NCBI GenBank assembly: GCA_026686845.1
Contig: JAIVEN010000007.1
Span: 37,383,001 to 37,447,000 of the forward strand
Length of the DNA stretch: 64,000 bases
Origin: Adenanthera pavonina
Lineage: Eukaryota; Streptophyta; Magnoliopsida; Fabales; Fabaceae
Direction of reading: 5' to 3'
A program made the position numbers and the translations under genes. Shown here in pieces: positions 12,301 through 25,700 of the stretch; position 1 is the stretch's first letter; each line of letters begins with the position of its first letter. A model generated the notes under the pieces. The model did no database searches. It had not been told where the DNA came from and was given only the letters and a program-made list of their open reading frames with translations.

Positions 12301-13791
12301 GATTTTAAGAAAAAAAATATGTTTAAATTTTGAAAGTTTAAGTTATTATTGGGTAGATAATGAAAAAAAATTGAAATAAATAATTATGAAATAATAAGTG
12401 ATTATTATAAGTAAAAATTAGCTTATCTCATAATTACTTATTTGAAGAATAAGTGTTTATTAAAAAGTTGGTATGTTTGGTAACTTTACAAAATAAGCAA
12501 TTATACTCTCCCATAAATAATTATCAAAGAAATCCAAAGAGACTCTAACCCAATTATCAGTAGGTACACAAATTAATCTGGGGACATGTCCAATAAGTTC
12601 TAACCTCCAATCATTAAAAGGAGTTCTTTTCAATAATTGCAAAAATTAAAAAAAAAGTATAAATGAAATAAAAAAAACTAATTCTCGTACTTTTTACTTA
12701 AAAATAAAAAATCATCAAAGAAAAATATTAATCATAATAAATATTAAAAAATATTACTTTTGTGATGAAGATACATTTTGAATGCTATGATTGACTAAAC
12801 ACTAAGCGTAAGTGTGAGTTCCGATCGAGAGACTTGGAGAGAAAAAAAAGAATAGGAAAATTTTTTGTTTCAATTTTCTTACAAATCAAACAAGTAGACC
12901 ATACACTTTTCCTCCCCTAGAAAGATAAGGGAGAAAAAATACTCCCTTTTCTTAATTTAATTTAAAATTTAAGAAAAAAAATCTTTTCCTGTTTTCTCTC
13001 TAAAAAAAAGATATTTTAAGACTCCTATATAAAAATATTTCTTAATTAAAATTTATTTTAAAAATTTTCAATTCATACAAGCTAAATTCTTAAGACAGAC
13101 AAACCAAATTTTTAATTAGTACTATTTATTTATAAATATTTTTATATAAATCATGTCATCTTTCTCCCCCTCTAAATTCCTTGATCCAGGTTGGCAAAAG
13201 AGAAGAGGGCACAATTGACTTTGAAGCGAATATTTTGAGAGTTTGGGTCAGCATACAGAGTGTGATACGTCATTTCATCTATCTATTAAACAAACCTACA
13301 AAAGTCAAATGCCTTCCATCAATTTTAAGTTTTTAACAGTTACGATCCTCTGTTTTCCTTTCGTAAGCTCTCCAAATTACCGCCTTACGATTCATCCTTT
13401 CCTTAATCTGCCACGTTAGCAAAGTCAACGGCTTGGATTCCATCAATCCGACCGTTAGCCCCACATCACGAAAGCTATCATTCACCATTACGGAGTCGTC
13501 ACTTCTGTTTGTACTTTGTCCTCTCATATTTAATGTACCTTATTCGAGCCCTGACCTTTATTTTTTTTTTAATTTTAATAAAAAAATGCTTTCAAAATTG
13601 ACATCTTCTAGAGAATTGCATTGTTTAAGACGACCAATATGATGATGATCAGCGTGACACCACTCTACCATCATTATTTCTCAGTCCATTCAAAAATTTA
13701 TCATCCACTTTTTTTGAACGTAACGGTGTCGTTTTGTCCGATAAATTAATTACTCGGTAGTATTTCTACTTTAATTAGTCCAATGAGCAAC
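9363..13791. other. intergenic spacer
   Basis: It holds the 3' flank of the SD1 gene and then AT-rich sequence. Region 12170-12480 is unusually rich in ATAATTATTT-type words and may be an old MITE, but I could not define its ends. Regions 12650-13150 are mostly A/T homopolymer and dinucleotide runs. No coding exon with domain similarity was found. Confidence 0.5.
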
Positions 13792-13800
13792 TATATATAT
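13792..13800 (+). promoter_or_regulatory. candidate TATA box of the FQR1-like gene
   Basis: TATATATAT lies about 120 bp before the ATG at 13920. It is followed by a leader with GAGAAAACAAATCGGAGAG, a composition common in plant 5' UTRs. Positional inference only. Confidence 0.4.
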
Positions 13801-13919
13801 GGGTTGCATAGATGGGTTGCAATCCCCACGGTCTCGCAATCGTTTATTTTTTGTTTAGCTGAGAAAACAAATCGGAGAGAAACACACCCGGAGAAGACAG
13901 AGACCTTGCAGCTTCATCA

Positions 13920-16900
13920 ATGGCTGTCAAAGTTTATATTGTGTATGTATTTCTACTTTGTTATCCTGAATTTCTTTTCTTAATTTGCGAAACTGTTTAT
14001 CTTCAATGTCAATTGCTGATGTGAACTGTCTTTGTCGTTAATTCTCTCTCTTTTTCCTTTCCTTTTTCTTTTTTACTTCAACGCTACTCTCATTTGCAGT
14101 TCATTGTTCTTTATCTCCAATTTCAAAATCTGGGTTTCCTTTACTTGCTCTGTGGGTTTTGAAAGTTAATTTCTTTGAATCTTCTTGGGCGATCTTGTGT
14201 TTGAGCAGCGAGTGCCATTTTCTGGGATCTGATAGACTGATACATTCTTCTTGTGACTCTGTTCTTTCTGCTCTGTTTTGAAATATTGCTTTGTTTGATC
14301 AGTGAAGGAAGAGAAGAAAAACTTGTTTTTCTTTTTTCTTACCATGTGGGGTTGGTACAGCTCAACAACTATGAATGTTGAAAGCCTTTTTCTTTCTTTG
14401 TTATAATTGCTGCAACTAATTGTATCTGTTTGTTGATCAATAATTCAGAAGATTCCTTCAGTAACTTTTTTCTTATGATGCATTTCATTTGGTAATCACC
14501 AGAATTATACCAAAGGCCACTTCATTGCTGAAGTGGATTTCTTCTAGGGACAACGAATTTTATATATCTGAAGTTTTTTTTAATTATTATTATTTTTCCC
14601 AGGATATTATTAGGTTGGAATGGCTCAAACTATCTGACAACCTTACTTCTACTCCACTCCTAGTGGTTTAGATGTGGAGTCTTTTTGTGTATGCATAAGG
14701 AATTGATCATTGATTGTTTTCATTCAAGATTTGTCTCAAACTGCCGTCATCTTTTTCAACTATAGATCTAGTAAAGCAATGAGTTGAAATTTGTTTTCTT
14801 GCTAGATTTGCACACAGTCAATGGTAGATTGTTTTATTTGGAAGGTTTCATCCATTGTATTGCGATGTCAAATATGGACACATCATATGAATTTCTATTT
14901 ACAGAACTGTAAGATAAGCGAAAATGTTATGCACCTGACGTCAGTTTCACTTGTAGACAATACTTATTAAAACAAGGAATAAAATGAGAATGGCTTAACA
15001 TGTCTTTATGGGCAATACTAAAACAATAGTTATCTGATGCCATCAACATATGCATATATAAATTATACAGAAATAGAAGTTGTTATAATTTTGTCAAAAA
15101 TAGAAATATTCCTTCGTTCTATATGTCCTGCTAGGTGCGTTCCTCTTGACTTCCTCCCATTACCTTAGTGGGAGTTTCTAAGGCTTTATGTTGCCTTAGT
15201 TTCTCTCTCTTCAGTAACGTTTGTTGTTTGCGATTGACAACATTTAAGATATTGATGATCACCATTATAGCGTATTATTATAGTTGTTTACCTGTCTGTC
15301 TTCTGTTCAGAATAGAAAAAAAAATGAGGGAAGACAAAATCAGTGAGCAAAATAGTTGTAATATGAAAGGAATTGATCAGTTTCTAGGGTGTATTTATAA
15401 GCACATAATTGTAAGACTGCAGACACAGTTTGAAGAGGTGGATATTTGTGAGTTGTAGTTGGTGAGTTGAGACTTTCCTGATCCTGATAGTTGCAAACTC
15501 CCAAGTGGTTATTAATGTATGAGATTACTTTGGATGTTCAGAACACTTTTTTTAATAGAATTGGAGAGACAGCTATCTTATTCTGTTTTTTGTAAGTTAT
15601 TGAAGTGGCAAACCCACAATTATATCAAATGATGTCACCTTTGAAGCAGACCTATCACTATAATTAGGCAGTTTATTGACATGACTCATGTTTTGATATA
15701 TAAAGCTCATTGGCAAAAACATGTTTCTCAAATCTATCTTATTCTCTTGCTTTCTTATGGAAGCAATTTGTTGTGGTGTATGAAAGATTTAAATTATAAA
15801 TTTTTTTCTTTTGGTCAGAAAAATATAAATTATTTATTTCATTGAGCATGTTTCTATGATTTTATTTACACAATATGAATGATACATTACTTTGACAGAT
15901 ACTACTCAATGTATGGACATGTGGAGAAACTAGCCGAAGAAATAAAGAAAGGGGCTTCATCTATTGAAGGAGTTGAGGCTAAACTATGGCAGGCATGTGT
16001 TCATTTTGTTTCTTATTCCTATGCATTGCAATTTGTCACTTTATAAAAGAAGTAAACAGTGAGCTACATCAATTCCAAATCTAAAGCTCATTGCTTTATG
16101 AAGTAGATACATGCATTAAAAATTCTGCTTTTAGAACCCTGATTGCACTTTTATCTATGGAAGTTATAGTTGATACCCTCGCTGAAAAATTGGTTCTAAC
16201 TCAATCTCGTTGACCCTTTTTCTTAGCTAAGTTCCGTTATTGTGATGGAAGGGTCTCAATGCATTCCAAATTTGTTCTTACTAATTTTAGAACTGATTGT
16301 TAAAGAATTCATTAGGAAGGAAAAGATAAAGTTAACTGGCTGACTGTATTGAGCCTCTGAGCAGGTACCTGAGACTCTGCCAGAAGTGGTGCTTGGTAAG
16401 ATGAGTGCACCACCCAAGAGTGATGTACCAGTTATTACACCCCATGAACTAGCGGAGGCTGATGGTTTTGTTTTTGGTTTTCCAACAAGATTTGGAATGA
16501 TGGCTGCTCAGTTCAAAGCATTTTTAGATGCAACCGGAGGATTGTGGAGAACACAACAACTTGCTGGCAAGCCCGCTGGAATCTTCTACAGCACTGGATC
16601 TCAAGGTGGTGGACAAGAGACTACAGCGTAAGAGGTTTTCCTTGGGAATTTAGTTTTCTTATCAAATACCAAAATTAATAAAAAATTTATGTTTAGGAAA
16701 TTATGGATTCTATGACAGGCTAACTGCTATCACTCAGCTGGTTCATCATGGGATGATATTTGTTCCAATTGGATACACATTTGGCGCGGGCATGTTCGAG
16801 ATGGAGAAAGTGAAAGGTGGAAGTCCATATGGTGCGGGAACTTATGCTGGTGATGGCTCAAGACAGCCATCTGAGCTGGAGTTGGAGCAAGCGTTCCATC

Positions 16901-16950
16901 AAGGGAAACATATTGCCACCATCACAAAGAAGCTCAAGCATGCTGCATAA
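13920..16950 (+). CDS. FQR1: NAD(P)H:quinone oxidoreductase, WrbA/FQR1-type flavoprotein, 4 exons, 203 aa
   Basis: Two-electron quinone reductase using FMN and NAD(P)H. In plants the family is soluble or membrane-associated, protects from semiquinone redox cycling, and FQR1 is auxin-inducible in Arabidopsis. Exons: 13920-13942, 15899-15992, 16365-16627, 16719-16950 (612 nt). The first exon codes only seven full codons (MAVKVYI) and ends GT|GTATGT. The next starts after GACAG and restores VYYSMYGHV, the flavodoxin phosphate loop (S11-V16). Other family motifs are PTRFGMMAAQF (from residue 79), STGSQGGGQE (115-124), and HHGMIFVPIGY with SPYGAGTYAGDGSRQP near the C-terminus. Length matches the usual 200-205 aa. 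The second intron has a GC donor (CAG|GCATGT) and an AG acceptor (GAGCAG); no GT site keeps the conserved LWQ-VPETL junction. Intron 1 is long (1956 bp). Confidence 0.93.
15993..16364 (+). other. GC-AG intron (intron 2 of the FQR1-like gene)
   Basis: The exon ends CTATGGCAG, immediately followed by GCATGTG. The next exon begins GTACCTGAG after GAGCAG. Joining here gives LWQ-VPETL in phase 0, as expected for the family. A canonical GT is not available at the junction, so a GC donor is the simplest reading. Confidence 0.8.
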
Positions 16951-18721
16951 TAATGTTGGGTCAACCAAGACATACTATTTATAAAGGAAATATTGATACA
17001 AAAATATTTCTTTAAAATCGTTTCCCATTTTTTTAGCTCTAGAATGTATAAGTTCTATTTTTCTCTGCTTGCAGGTAATAACTGTTTTTCTCTTTCTTAT
17101 AAAAATGATTCCTATGCGTGTAACACAGTGCAGTGGTTGTTGCTATTTGTTAATGAGGGAAAGTTTGTATTGTATCGTATTTTCATTTTCTGCTGAGAAA
17201 ATGTCTGTTTCCTTATATTGTACTCCCGTTTCATGAATTCTAGTTCCAATAAGGCAATAAGCAAGCAAATACAGTGATGAAATTTTCTCCATGATTTCTC
17301 AACTTTAATTTCTGTCAACTTTTTTTTGATCAATTTTTATTATTGCAGTACCGATAAGACCCTCTGGGGTACATAAATAGGCAGTGGTCACATGGTAAAG
17401 AAATATTCTGATACAAATTTATTTTCCTTTCTCTTTGTTATGAAAGAAACGCAGTGGCATGTGATTCACAGAGCATTTCTGTATTCTTGTCCATTTATGT
17501 CCCATTCTTCCCCTTCCTATCATTGGTTTGCGTCGACTTGTTTCTACTTGTGGCTTTCAAGCATCTAATATCACCATTTCTTCACAAAGGTACCTGTCTA
17601 TTTATCTTTTTCCAACTAGCTAGCCACGCCCATGAATTTTAGCAACAGTTTTTTGGGTCTCCAATGACATTGTCGTTTTCATACATTGCTGAAGAGGATC
17701 TGACATACACATGACTCGTTCAGAAAAAATCTGGGAATGGAATCTGCAGTAAAGTTAACTATAGTGTCAGCTCAAGTTCTAGAATACAACGATAAGCTTA
17801 GCTCACTGTTCTCTCACCTGCTTATATAAATGCTCAACATGATGAAGAGCAATAAGTGAAAGCTAAGCCAAAAATCGTCCGCAGACTTGTGTTGGGTAAA
17901 AAGGTATGGAAATTATGGAATCATTAGAAATTTGATAGAGGCCAAAATTACCTAAAGATTTTATTCCTCCACTTTCTGATCCCTAAACTCTGGTATCAAT
18001 AACATTTATTATTTACTAGCAATCATGTTTTAGCATCAGGACACAAACTATTCAAAAGAACGAAAGGAGTTTTCTTAACAGCTAAAAAAGGAAACCCTGC
18101 CAGAATAACGTAAAAAATAGAAATAACGCCTTCTAGTTCTTAGAAAGGAAGTGGCATATTCATGGGAACAATCACTCATGACTGTTGAACATGATAATCG
18201 AACAGTGAGAAAAACAAAAATATACAGGAAAAATGAAATCAGGACCTGAATCCCTAGTTATTTTCAAAATTTGTGTGCTGGAATATACTGTACGTTATAT
18301 ACCCATATTTACCCTCAATCTGTTGGTGTTAAAGAAGTTAAAAAAATGGTAAGAAAGAAACAGTTTTGGGTGGTTCTCTTTTACAAATATACCTTTGAGC
18401 TAAAGGCTTCTTTCCACAGAAATAAACATGGTCTAACAGGAGGAGGATAACAAACAGATTCCCACTATACATAATGCGTGTAAAATGAATGTAAAAATTC
18501 AGCCTGCTCCTAGCAGAGAAAAGATTGAAATCACGTTTGACAGTTTCTTAATGAAGACAAAAATTGGTAGAAAGGAATACAGGGCAACATAAGGAGCCCC
18601 ATGACAGGCTAGCTTTGTTAACATAATAATTACAGATGCTTAGATGCTCTTCCTTTGCATTAATATATGTTCTAATCTTGCTTCACAAGCTAGAAAGTGA
18701 GATTTGGTAAAGTACTTTAAA
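16951..18721. other. FQR1-like 3' flank and spacer
   Basis: No supported gene. AT-rich, with several short open frames that carry no domain. The convergent bHLH gene ends at 20006 on the other strand. Confidence 0.5.
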
Positions 18722-18810
18722 TCAGAAGGCTCCAATCCCCTGGCCCAGATCAACACAAGTAATCATTCTCTGTCCAATAGCTGCAAAGTCGCAACTCATA
18801 ACTGGTAAAG
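18722..18810 (-). other. possible orphan terminal exon of an unidentified gene
   Basis: On the minus strand, after an acceptor-like TTAACAG (18811-18817), an 89-nt stretch reads as two bases plus 28 codons and a stop. The peptide begins LPVMSCDFAAIGQRMI and ends in LGQGIGAF. Composition is protein-like and quite unlike the AT-rich surroundings. I could not find upstream exons or name a family. It may be a gene fragment captured by duplication or simply a chance frame. Confidence 0.3.
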
Positions 18811-20005
18811 CTGTTAAGTTTGAAAATGGAAAACCTTTTAAGCAAGTTCAGGGTTATATAATATATTCATATATATTATTTATTCATTCTTTATACATGG
18901 AATTTACAAAGATATTCATACCAATTTTCTGTGAATTCCTTATTTTCTGTATGATAGTCGTGTCTAACTTGGATTGTTGTTATCATATCTGTTTCGAAAA
19001 ACGACTAGGAAGGGGGGAATAGCTTTGAAGGTTTTTTTTTTTCTTAATGATGTATTATTCTTAAACATAGATTCGAATTTTTCTACGTTACAGTGAAGTT
19101 TTTAATTTCTTATAGAATATTGCAAATAATTAATAATATTATAAAGAAAGAAAGGCCTTTTTCTGAATTTTGAAGAGGATAAAGTATTGAGGGGTTTTCT
19201 CCCCTCCCTCCATATACTTCCAATAGAAGAACCTTTATGTGACCATTCGGTAGAAAGCACAGAGGCATGTGCGAAAAGCATCTGCAAAATATATATTTTT
19301 ATTGTAAATTATTTCTGATACATGAAAGTTAATTTGGACTAAAATATATGAAAGGAGGAGTGTGGGCCACCCTCTGACTTCCACTTACAAATTCTAAAGG
19401 CATAAACAAATCAGTGAGATTTCCAATCAAATAACATATCCTCACACTAACTCAATCTTTGTATTCTATATCTCTATTATTCCTTCAGATTAGATTTTTC
19501 TTAGGTAGTGCCAACTCTAATAACAATATATGGTACCAAGGAATTAATAAAACCCTCTTTATGTCCTACAAACAACAAATTTCCGTCTAGTTTAGTCTAA
19601 TAACATTCCCTACATTCAGCAACCTTGTCCTTCCTAATTACACTTTGCCACCCTCAGCATATAATTCTTCAATTATTACAAACTAAGATATTGCACCAGC
19701 TGGTCCCAATATTTTGCCACACCCTGCATCATTCTGCATTCGGCTGGCCCAACAATGGCCTTTTTCTCTCTCTTTTTGAGGGTCACTTCCTCTTTCTCTC
19801 ATTCTCTTTCATCGCATTTTCTCTCTCTTTCTCTCATTTTGATTATCTTTTTTCCAACCCAGAAGTGGCAGAGGTGACAACTTTACATATTTATGTGGGC
19901 TTGTGCTTCTCTTCTTTGATGTTATGAAATCTTATCGTCCCCAACTTGGCCAGGTTTGATAAGATATGTATGTCCTAGTTCCGTGAACCAATTTGTCACC
20001 ATTAG

Positions 20006-20684
20006 TCATCTGAAAGTTCCTCCGAATGTTGGCGTCCAAAAATCAACTGTGGTTTCTTGAGTCACTGGAAATGTACTCGACACTGGCACCAGACACAGCC
20101 CTCTGCTTCTCAGATCTTGTTTTCCGCCCTCACCTTCTTTAGATTTACCAGGACTCTGTATTTAAATTGAAAATAAAAATTAAATTACAATTAGATTCTG
20201 TTGTTCTATAGGCATGGAAATATAAGAATGTAAGTACTAGTACTACACTACTACCTGTTGATGCTGTATGGGAGGTCCACTTTTCATATATGGTGTGCTT
20301 AAAACCTATAAATAAAAAGAACAAAAGAAAAGCATATAAGGATAAGATGAAACTTTGTGCTATTATTTTAAGATCATAGTTGAGAATATAGTAATAGGTA
20401 ATGGGAGTTACTGTCACTTGTTCATGGAGGAATTTGATGTATTCAATGGCTTCAGAGAGCACCGAGGCTGTATCAGTCTGACACAATAATATAACAAGGT
20501 ATCTCAAAACCCATCAATATGAATCGAAATATCGATATATATATATTCTGTTATGATGAAATTTGCAGGGGGAAATGAATGATCATTCTCACCTTTCCGA
20601 AAGGCGAAACCAATTGTTGGAGCGCAGTGATTCTGTCCCCCATCTTCTCTTTTCTCACCTGTGAGACCAGAACTATACAGCTTC

Positions 20685-20716
<32 letters not shown>

Positions 20717-22021
20717 CTATATATATCTCCATGTTATGGATTCAGAAACAACAAAGGGATAAAATAAAAAAAAATAATGATAAAATAAAACGTCCCTTCT
20801 TGTCAAAAAGGTTTGATTAGTTGCACTTACTGTACCTTAAACGCTGGCAAAGGCGATGGGGTTTCGTTCCGAGGCCTTTTGGGTGCTGCCTCGTTCCCAT
20901 TTTTCTTCACTGCACTGCTCGACTCCCTAACTTCACACATATTCTGCAAAACCTTAGGTTTATGAAGCATTAATGCATTAATTAATTCACAACAATACAT
21001 AGTTATTTACATGTACATGCCATAAGAAGAAATTAGAGTATGTGATAATTATTACCTTGGATTGAACATCGAAGCTAGGAGAGGGGAATGGAGGTTGCAA
21101 AGAGGGAAAGAAGTTAGATCTAACATCTTTAATATTGGAAGCCTCGGAAGCGTTCCAGAAGGGAGCGTTATTTGTGAAATGCAACTGATTATTATGGGGT
21201 GGTTGTTGTTTCGGAGGTGAAGCTCTCAGAAATTGAGGAACTTTAGACCATGAAGGCATATCGTTAGTGTTCAATCCGTAGGTTGATTGGTATGGAATGC
21301 TCATCTGGCGATTCTGATGATCATACTGGACTTGATTATTATGATCAGGTCCTAATAGTCCTTGGATGCCATACAAATCCATCTGAAAGTTAGTACTTGA
21401 GGCTAAGCCTTGGGTGGTCACAGTACTATCCCCCGAGCTATATTGGGGACTAAACTGCGTCTGATCCAAAGAGAAACCCCGATTCACTTGTTTGAATTCG
21501 TTTGTTGAAGAAGACGACTCTGCAGAAAACAACTTGTCCCTCCATTGAACTTGAGACAACCCCATCGCACTTTCTTGCTGAAAATTAGTGCTTGATGCAT
21601 TCAAGAAACTGCTCTCCCCACCTTTTTCTGTACCTCGACTACAACATCGTCATCATGACCATCGAACAAATTAAGCACACAGAGTTACAAACTTTTCCTC
21701 GCGGAGATTAACCCATGTTCCTACTTAACATAAACAAATAGAAAGAGATGAAATCTTTATGGAGTGCACTTACAGAAAGGAGGGTTGATTCCAATCCAAA
21801 GGTTGGGAAGAGAGGCCTAAACCCATCATATGCAAGTTGGGGTCGGAGGAAGAAGGCGAAGCGGCCATGGAAGACCTTGGCTTGAGGTCGTGAGACATAT
21901 CTGGTTGCTGCCAAGCGAAGTTGGGTATGGAGGAGGAGGACTGTGAAGCCTCAGTTTCGAACCTGGAGTTTCTGGCTGAGTCCCACCAGTTTCCACCGGC
22001 TTGAAATTGATCATCCGCCAT
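20006..22021 (-). CDS. atypical bHLH transcription factor (bHLH123/bHLH112 type), 7 exons, 423 aa
   Basis: Nuclear transcription factor. Exons in coding order (complement): 21774-22021, 21056-21638, 20836-20943, 20593-20658, 20412-20477, 20255-20305, 20006-20155. All introns are GT-AG and phases close to 424 codons. The N-terminus MADDQFQAGGNWW and the block SSDPNLHMMGLGLSSQ (about 58-73) are clade signatures. Residues 278-313 are basic and proline-rich (AAPKRPRNETPSPLPAFK). The helix-loop-helix spans about 314-356: VRKEKMGDRITALQQLVSPF, then GKTDTASVLSEAIEYIKFL. The C-terminal signature is DLRSRGLCLVPVSSTFP with a WTPTFGGTFR end. The basic region lacks the usual H-E-R triad, so classical E-box binding is doubtful. 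Three very short exons (66, 66 and 51 nt) encode the HLH, as in relatives. The choice between bHLH123 and bHLH112 is uncertain. Confidence 0.92.
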
Positions 22022-22116
22022 GTCTGATTAGTGAAAATGGTGCTGGGTGTGGCTGCTTAAGAGCATCAGACTCTTGTGGGAAAAAAATGAATTTAAAACG
22101 GTTCGCAACTTCGCAG

Positions 22117-22124
22117 TATTTATA
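22117..22124 (-). promoter_or_regulatory. TATA box of the bHLH gene
   Basis: TATAAATA on the minus strand lies about 96 bp upstream of the ATG at 22021, the expected place for a core promoter with a short leader. Confidence 0.55.
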
Positions 22125-22529
22125 TCGGGAGGTGAAGAGTGAAAGACCAAGTTGAGGGGAATGAGGGCACTAGCAGTAACACACCTACGACAATTCAAGC
22201 AGCGATTGATTAGACGCAAGAATTAAAGGCGTCTTTTTTGAAAATTGAATTGAATTTCTTTTATTCTTTTTATTTCTTTTTGACTCTATTTGGTTAAAAT
22301 GCTGAATTATATTCTCTTCCCCAAACATCGTTAGATTATTAGTATCTTGCAAGGCATGTTTTCAGAGTGGTTTCCTTTTGCTAATAATTTAAAAAAGAAA
22401 GTCATAATTGGCCATGCTTTTTAAATCAGGGCTTGCCAGGTTGCCGATTCTTCATTTTTAAAAAAAAAAAAAAGAAAGAATTTTGTTTTGATTATGTCCT
22501 ACACCACATTTATAAAGTTGTTCTTAATA

Positions 22530-22793
22530 CTCCCTCCGGTCCTATATATAGAACATTTTGTCTTAGTCTTGAATATAAGATCCTTTACAACATACGAGGT
22601 GGTATTTATTATACATTTCCAAAAAATGCCCCTATTTAATGTATCCAAAGAAAAAAAGAGATAGAATAAATAAGGGTAGTTTTGGAAAAATGTTGGGATT
22701 TTTGGAGAAATCAAGGTAGTTAATTAGTTTTAATTCCCTTTCTTAATTCGCGTGATTCGATTAAAATGGTCTTATATTAAGGACCAGAGGGAG
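22530..22793 (-). mobile_element. Stowaway-type MITE, copy B
   Basis: It runs from CTCCCTCCGGTCC to GGACCAGAGGGAG, 264 bp, flanked by TA at 22528-22529 and 22794-22795. The interior matches copies A, C and D in reverse orientation, including the block with CTTAATTCGCGTGATTCG near its right end. It lies about 0.5 kb upstream of the bHLH ATG. Confidence 0.9.
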
Positions 22794-22795
22794 TA

Positions 22796-25700
22796 TATTA
22801 TAAACCTTCATTAATACCTTGGTAATCAAAACAGCCATGCTTCCTAGGCGTAGAGATAATCATAGAATGATTATTATAGAATTTTCATCCTCAAACTTAT
22901 ATATATAATATAATTATTTGGTATCTAATGCTATTAACTGATATTTAAGTATTGTCAAGTTTAACTAAAAATAGCATTCCCCATGGAATTTTTTTAATCC
23001 TCAAACTTATATTTAGTATATATTAAAAATGTTAAGATGAAACAATAATAATAGAAATTTTCATCTCTTAAATAAGTAGTTTGAGTTTTAATTTTTAATT
23101 TATATATATATATATGAAATAAATCTAGTTGGGATAGCTCCTATTTTTAATAAGAAATGTGAAATTTTTAGTTCCCAAAATGTTATAGGATTTTTAAAGA
23201 TTTTTTTCAGATAAAAAATTGCATTGAAATTATTTCCAAGAAAAAATATATTTCATTTTAGTAATTTTTATAAGGGGAAAGCATTAAATAAAGAGACTGA
23301 TCATAATACCTAATATTCACAAAATGAGTTGTCAAAAGGGCCTAAAAGGGAATTAAGTTTTGGATTGAATTTGAATTCGGTAGTCTCACAGAAAAGTATA
23401 TTAGTTCAAACTCAAAACTAATAGTTAAACTAACATAGCTCTCAACTAATTGAAATATGCGCTCATTGGTAGAAAAAGTTCACCGTCTTAACAAATTTAT
23501 TATTAATGTTAATATGGTTTAGCCTTGACTTCTTTTGGTTCAATCCCACGATGGATGCGATTGTTAATATGAATACGTATTGCACGACTATAATAATTTA
23601 ATCAAATATATATAATTTTAAATTGTATTGAAATATTTATTTTTAAAAATCCCATTATATAAAAATGTTTGTGATAATGTAAAATAAAATATTAAACAAT
23701 CTGGACATCCCACTGCTATGATACTAGTTTTACCCTCAGTTTGGATAAAAAAAAATCAAAGAAAAGAAAAATTTAAGAAAAAAATAAGAAAAAACCCAAA
23801 CACCTTATTATCTAAGTTTCTTCTTAATCTAGGTTATTTTTTATTTTTCATCTTAGTATTTTCCTCCCATTCCAAATAAAGTTATAGTTAAATTTTTAAA
23901 ATATGGTTTAAGAGTTAGAAAGCTTGTCCTGAGTCATGATCAATATTGACAAAATTAGTTCAGAAAAATTCTGTTATAAAAATTGAAAAATTTGGAAGAG
24001 CTTCTCATGTCAAAAAAAAAAAAAACAAGAAGACGGGATATAGAGTAGATAGCAAGTCTAACGGCAAAATGAATTATAACGTTCTAAGGATTACAATGAT
24101 TCACCTATAATACATATTGCATCACCTCGTGGCCATTCAGCATAAAAGCCAAATTGGATCATGATATGGTTTTCAAAATTTTCACCTACAAACTGAATAT
24201 ACATTACTGCCTCCAGCTCATAAAAGTTATCTTTTTAAAATTGTTCACACATACAAAAAAACAATTAAATAATTTAGAATATTGTAAAATTTAGTAACTT
24301 TTGACCAAAATGACTTTAATTAAATACTCTTTTAAATTATCTATTTGATATTAATAAAAAAATAAAATAGTAAAATAAGTTATTAATGTTTTATTGAAAT
24401 TATAAAATAATAAATATTATGAAAATTTTCAAAAATCCTATAGTGATCATTTTTACGAATTAAGGGAGTTTATTAGAAAAAAACAATATATAAAGTAGGT
24501 GAAAAATTAATATTCAGAATTCAGAATTTCACAAACATTTAAAAATATCCATATTGTTTATTGAAAAAAAATTGTGAATTTTTTATGAGAATGGGGTTAG
24601 AAAATACAAAATAACAAAGAAAGTCAATCACAACAAAATTGCCTATAAGTAAGTAACACCCATAGTATCCCCATAAATTAAGTGTGTGTGTGTATCACTA
24701 ATTCCTTGTGGAGAATGAATGTGAGTTAGACTCCAATTAACAAACTAATTTGCACAGCTATTACCTTGACGATGGTATATATATTATTAATAAAAATGCA
24801 TAATAATAGTATAAGAATAAGAATAGTATTGATTGAGTGATTATGCTACCGAAGCGTCGAAAATAAATTAAAATGGATCAAGTTAATTGTATCAACACGG
24901 CAGTCGTAGAAAAGACCCTTATTTAATTAAAACATATTTGGAAACTTTGATGCCCTTTTGGAGTCGTCCCTCAATTATCACCGGGTTGAATTGTTGCGTG
25001 TAAAACCGGGTTGAATATTGTGGGTCAAACCACATTTTTTGAATTGTCAAATTTGTAATTTCTGATATACTATGTCATTCTGCAGAATTAATAATTAAAA
25101 ATACAATAGTAGTACTATCAATTTCAAAATGTCTAAGATTATTAAAGATAGGAAATTTAAATCAGATTTCTATAGAGAAAAATAGAGAATGATAATAAAA
25201 TTTGATTTTTATTTTATATATGTATTAATTAATTATTGTCAAGGAAAGCACTCTGTAAAGATGGGAAATACACTGAAGGGTAAAGACATGGTTGTCCAAG
25301 TCTTAGAAGGAAAGGGAAAAAACGGAGAGCTAATTGACAAATTTGTCCAGGAAAGTAAACGTTTTTATCCTGTACGTAACGGTAAGAGGGAAAAAACACA
25401 AGGTCGTAGGTTGGTGAAATGTTCTTATACGTCTTCTTCCATTTACTTTTCTTTTCATTGCGATCAATCCAAAAAGTCAATATCTTATGAGGCCCCGGAA
25501 GCCACGACAATTAATTTGCTTTTTGCAAATTTTTATAGAGTATTTGAAAAAAAAAGATCTTGAAATGATAATGACTAATGGTAAACAACTTTAGAAATAT
25601 GGGTGAGCAAAATTTGTCAACTGGAAATATATATAACGTAGGAAGGAAAACTGTTTGTATAGAGAGGGTGGGTGATTGGATTGGATTAGATTAATTACCT

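Noticed and set aside
25189..25563. 124-codon plus-strand open frame
   Set aside because: Lys-rich, no domain, no TATA or splice context, and the minus strand of the same stretch is open too. Most likely chance.
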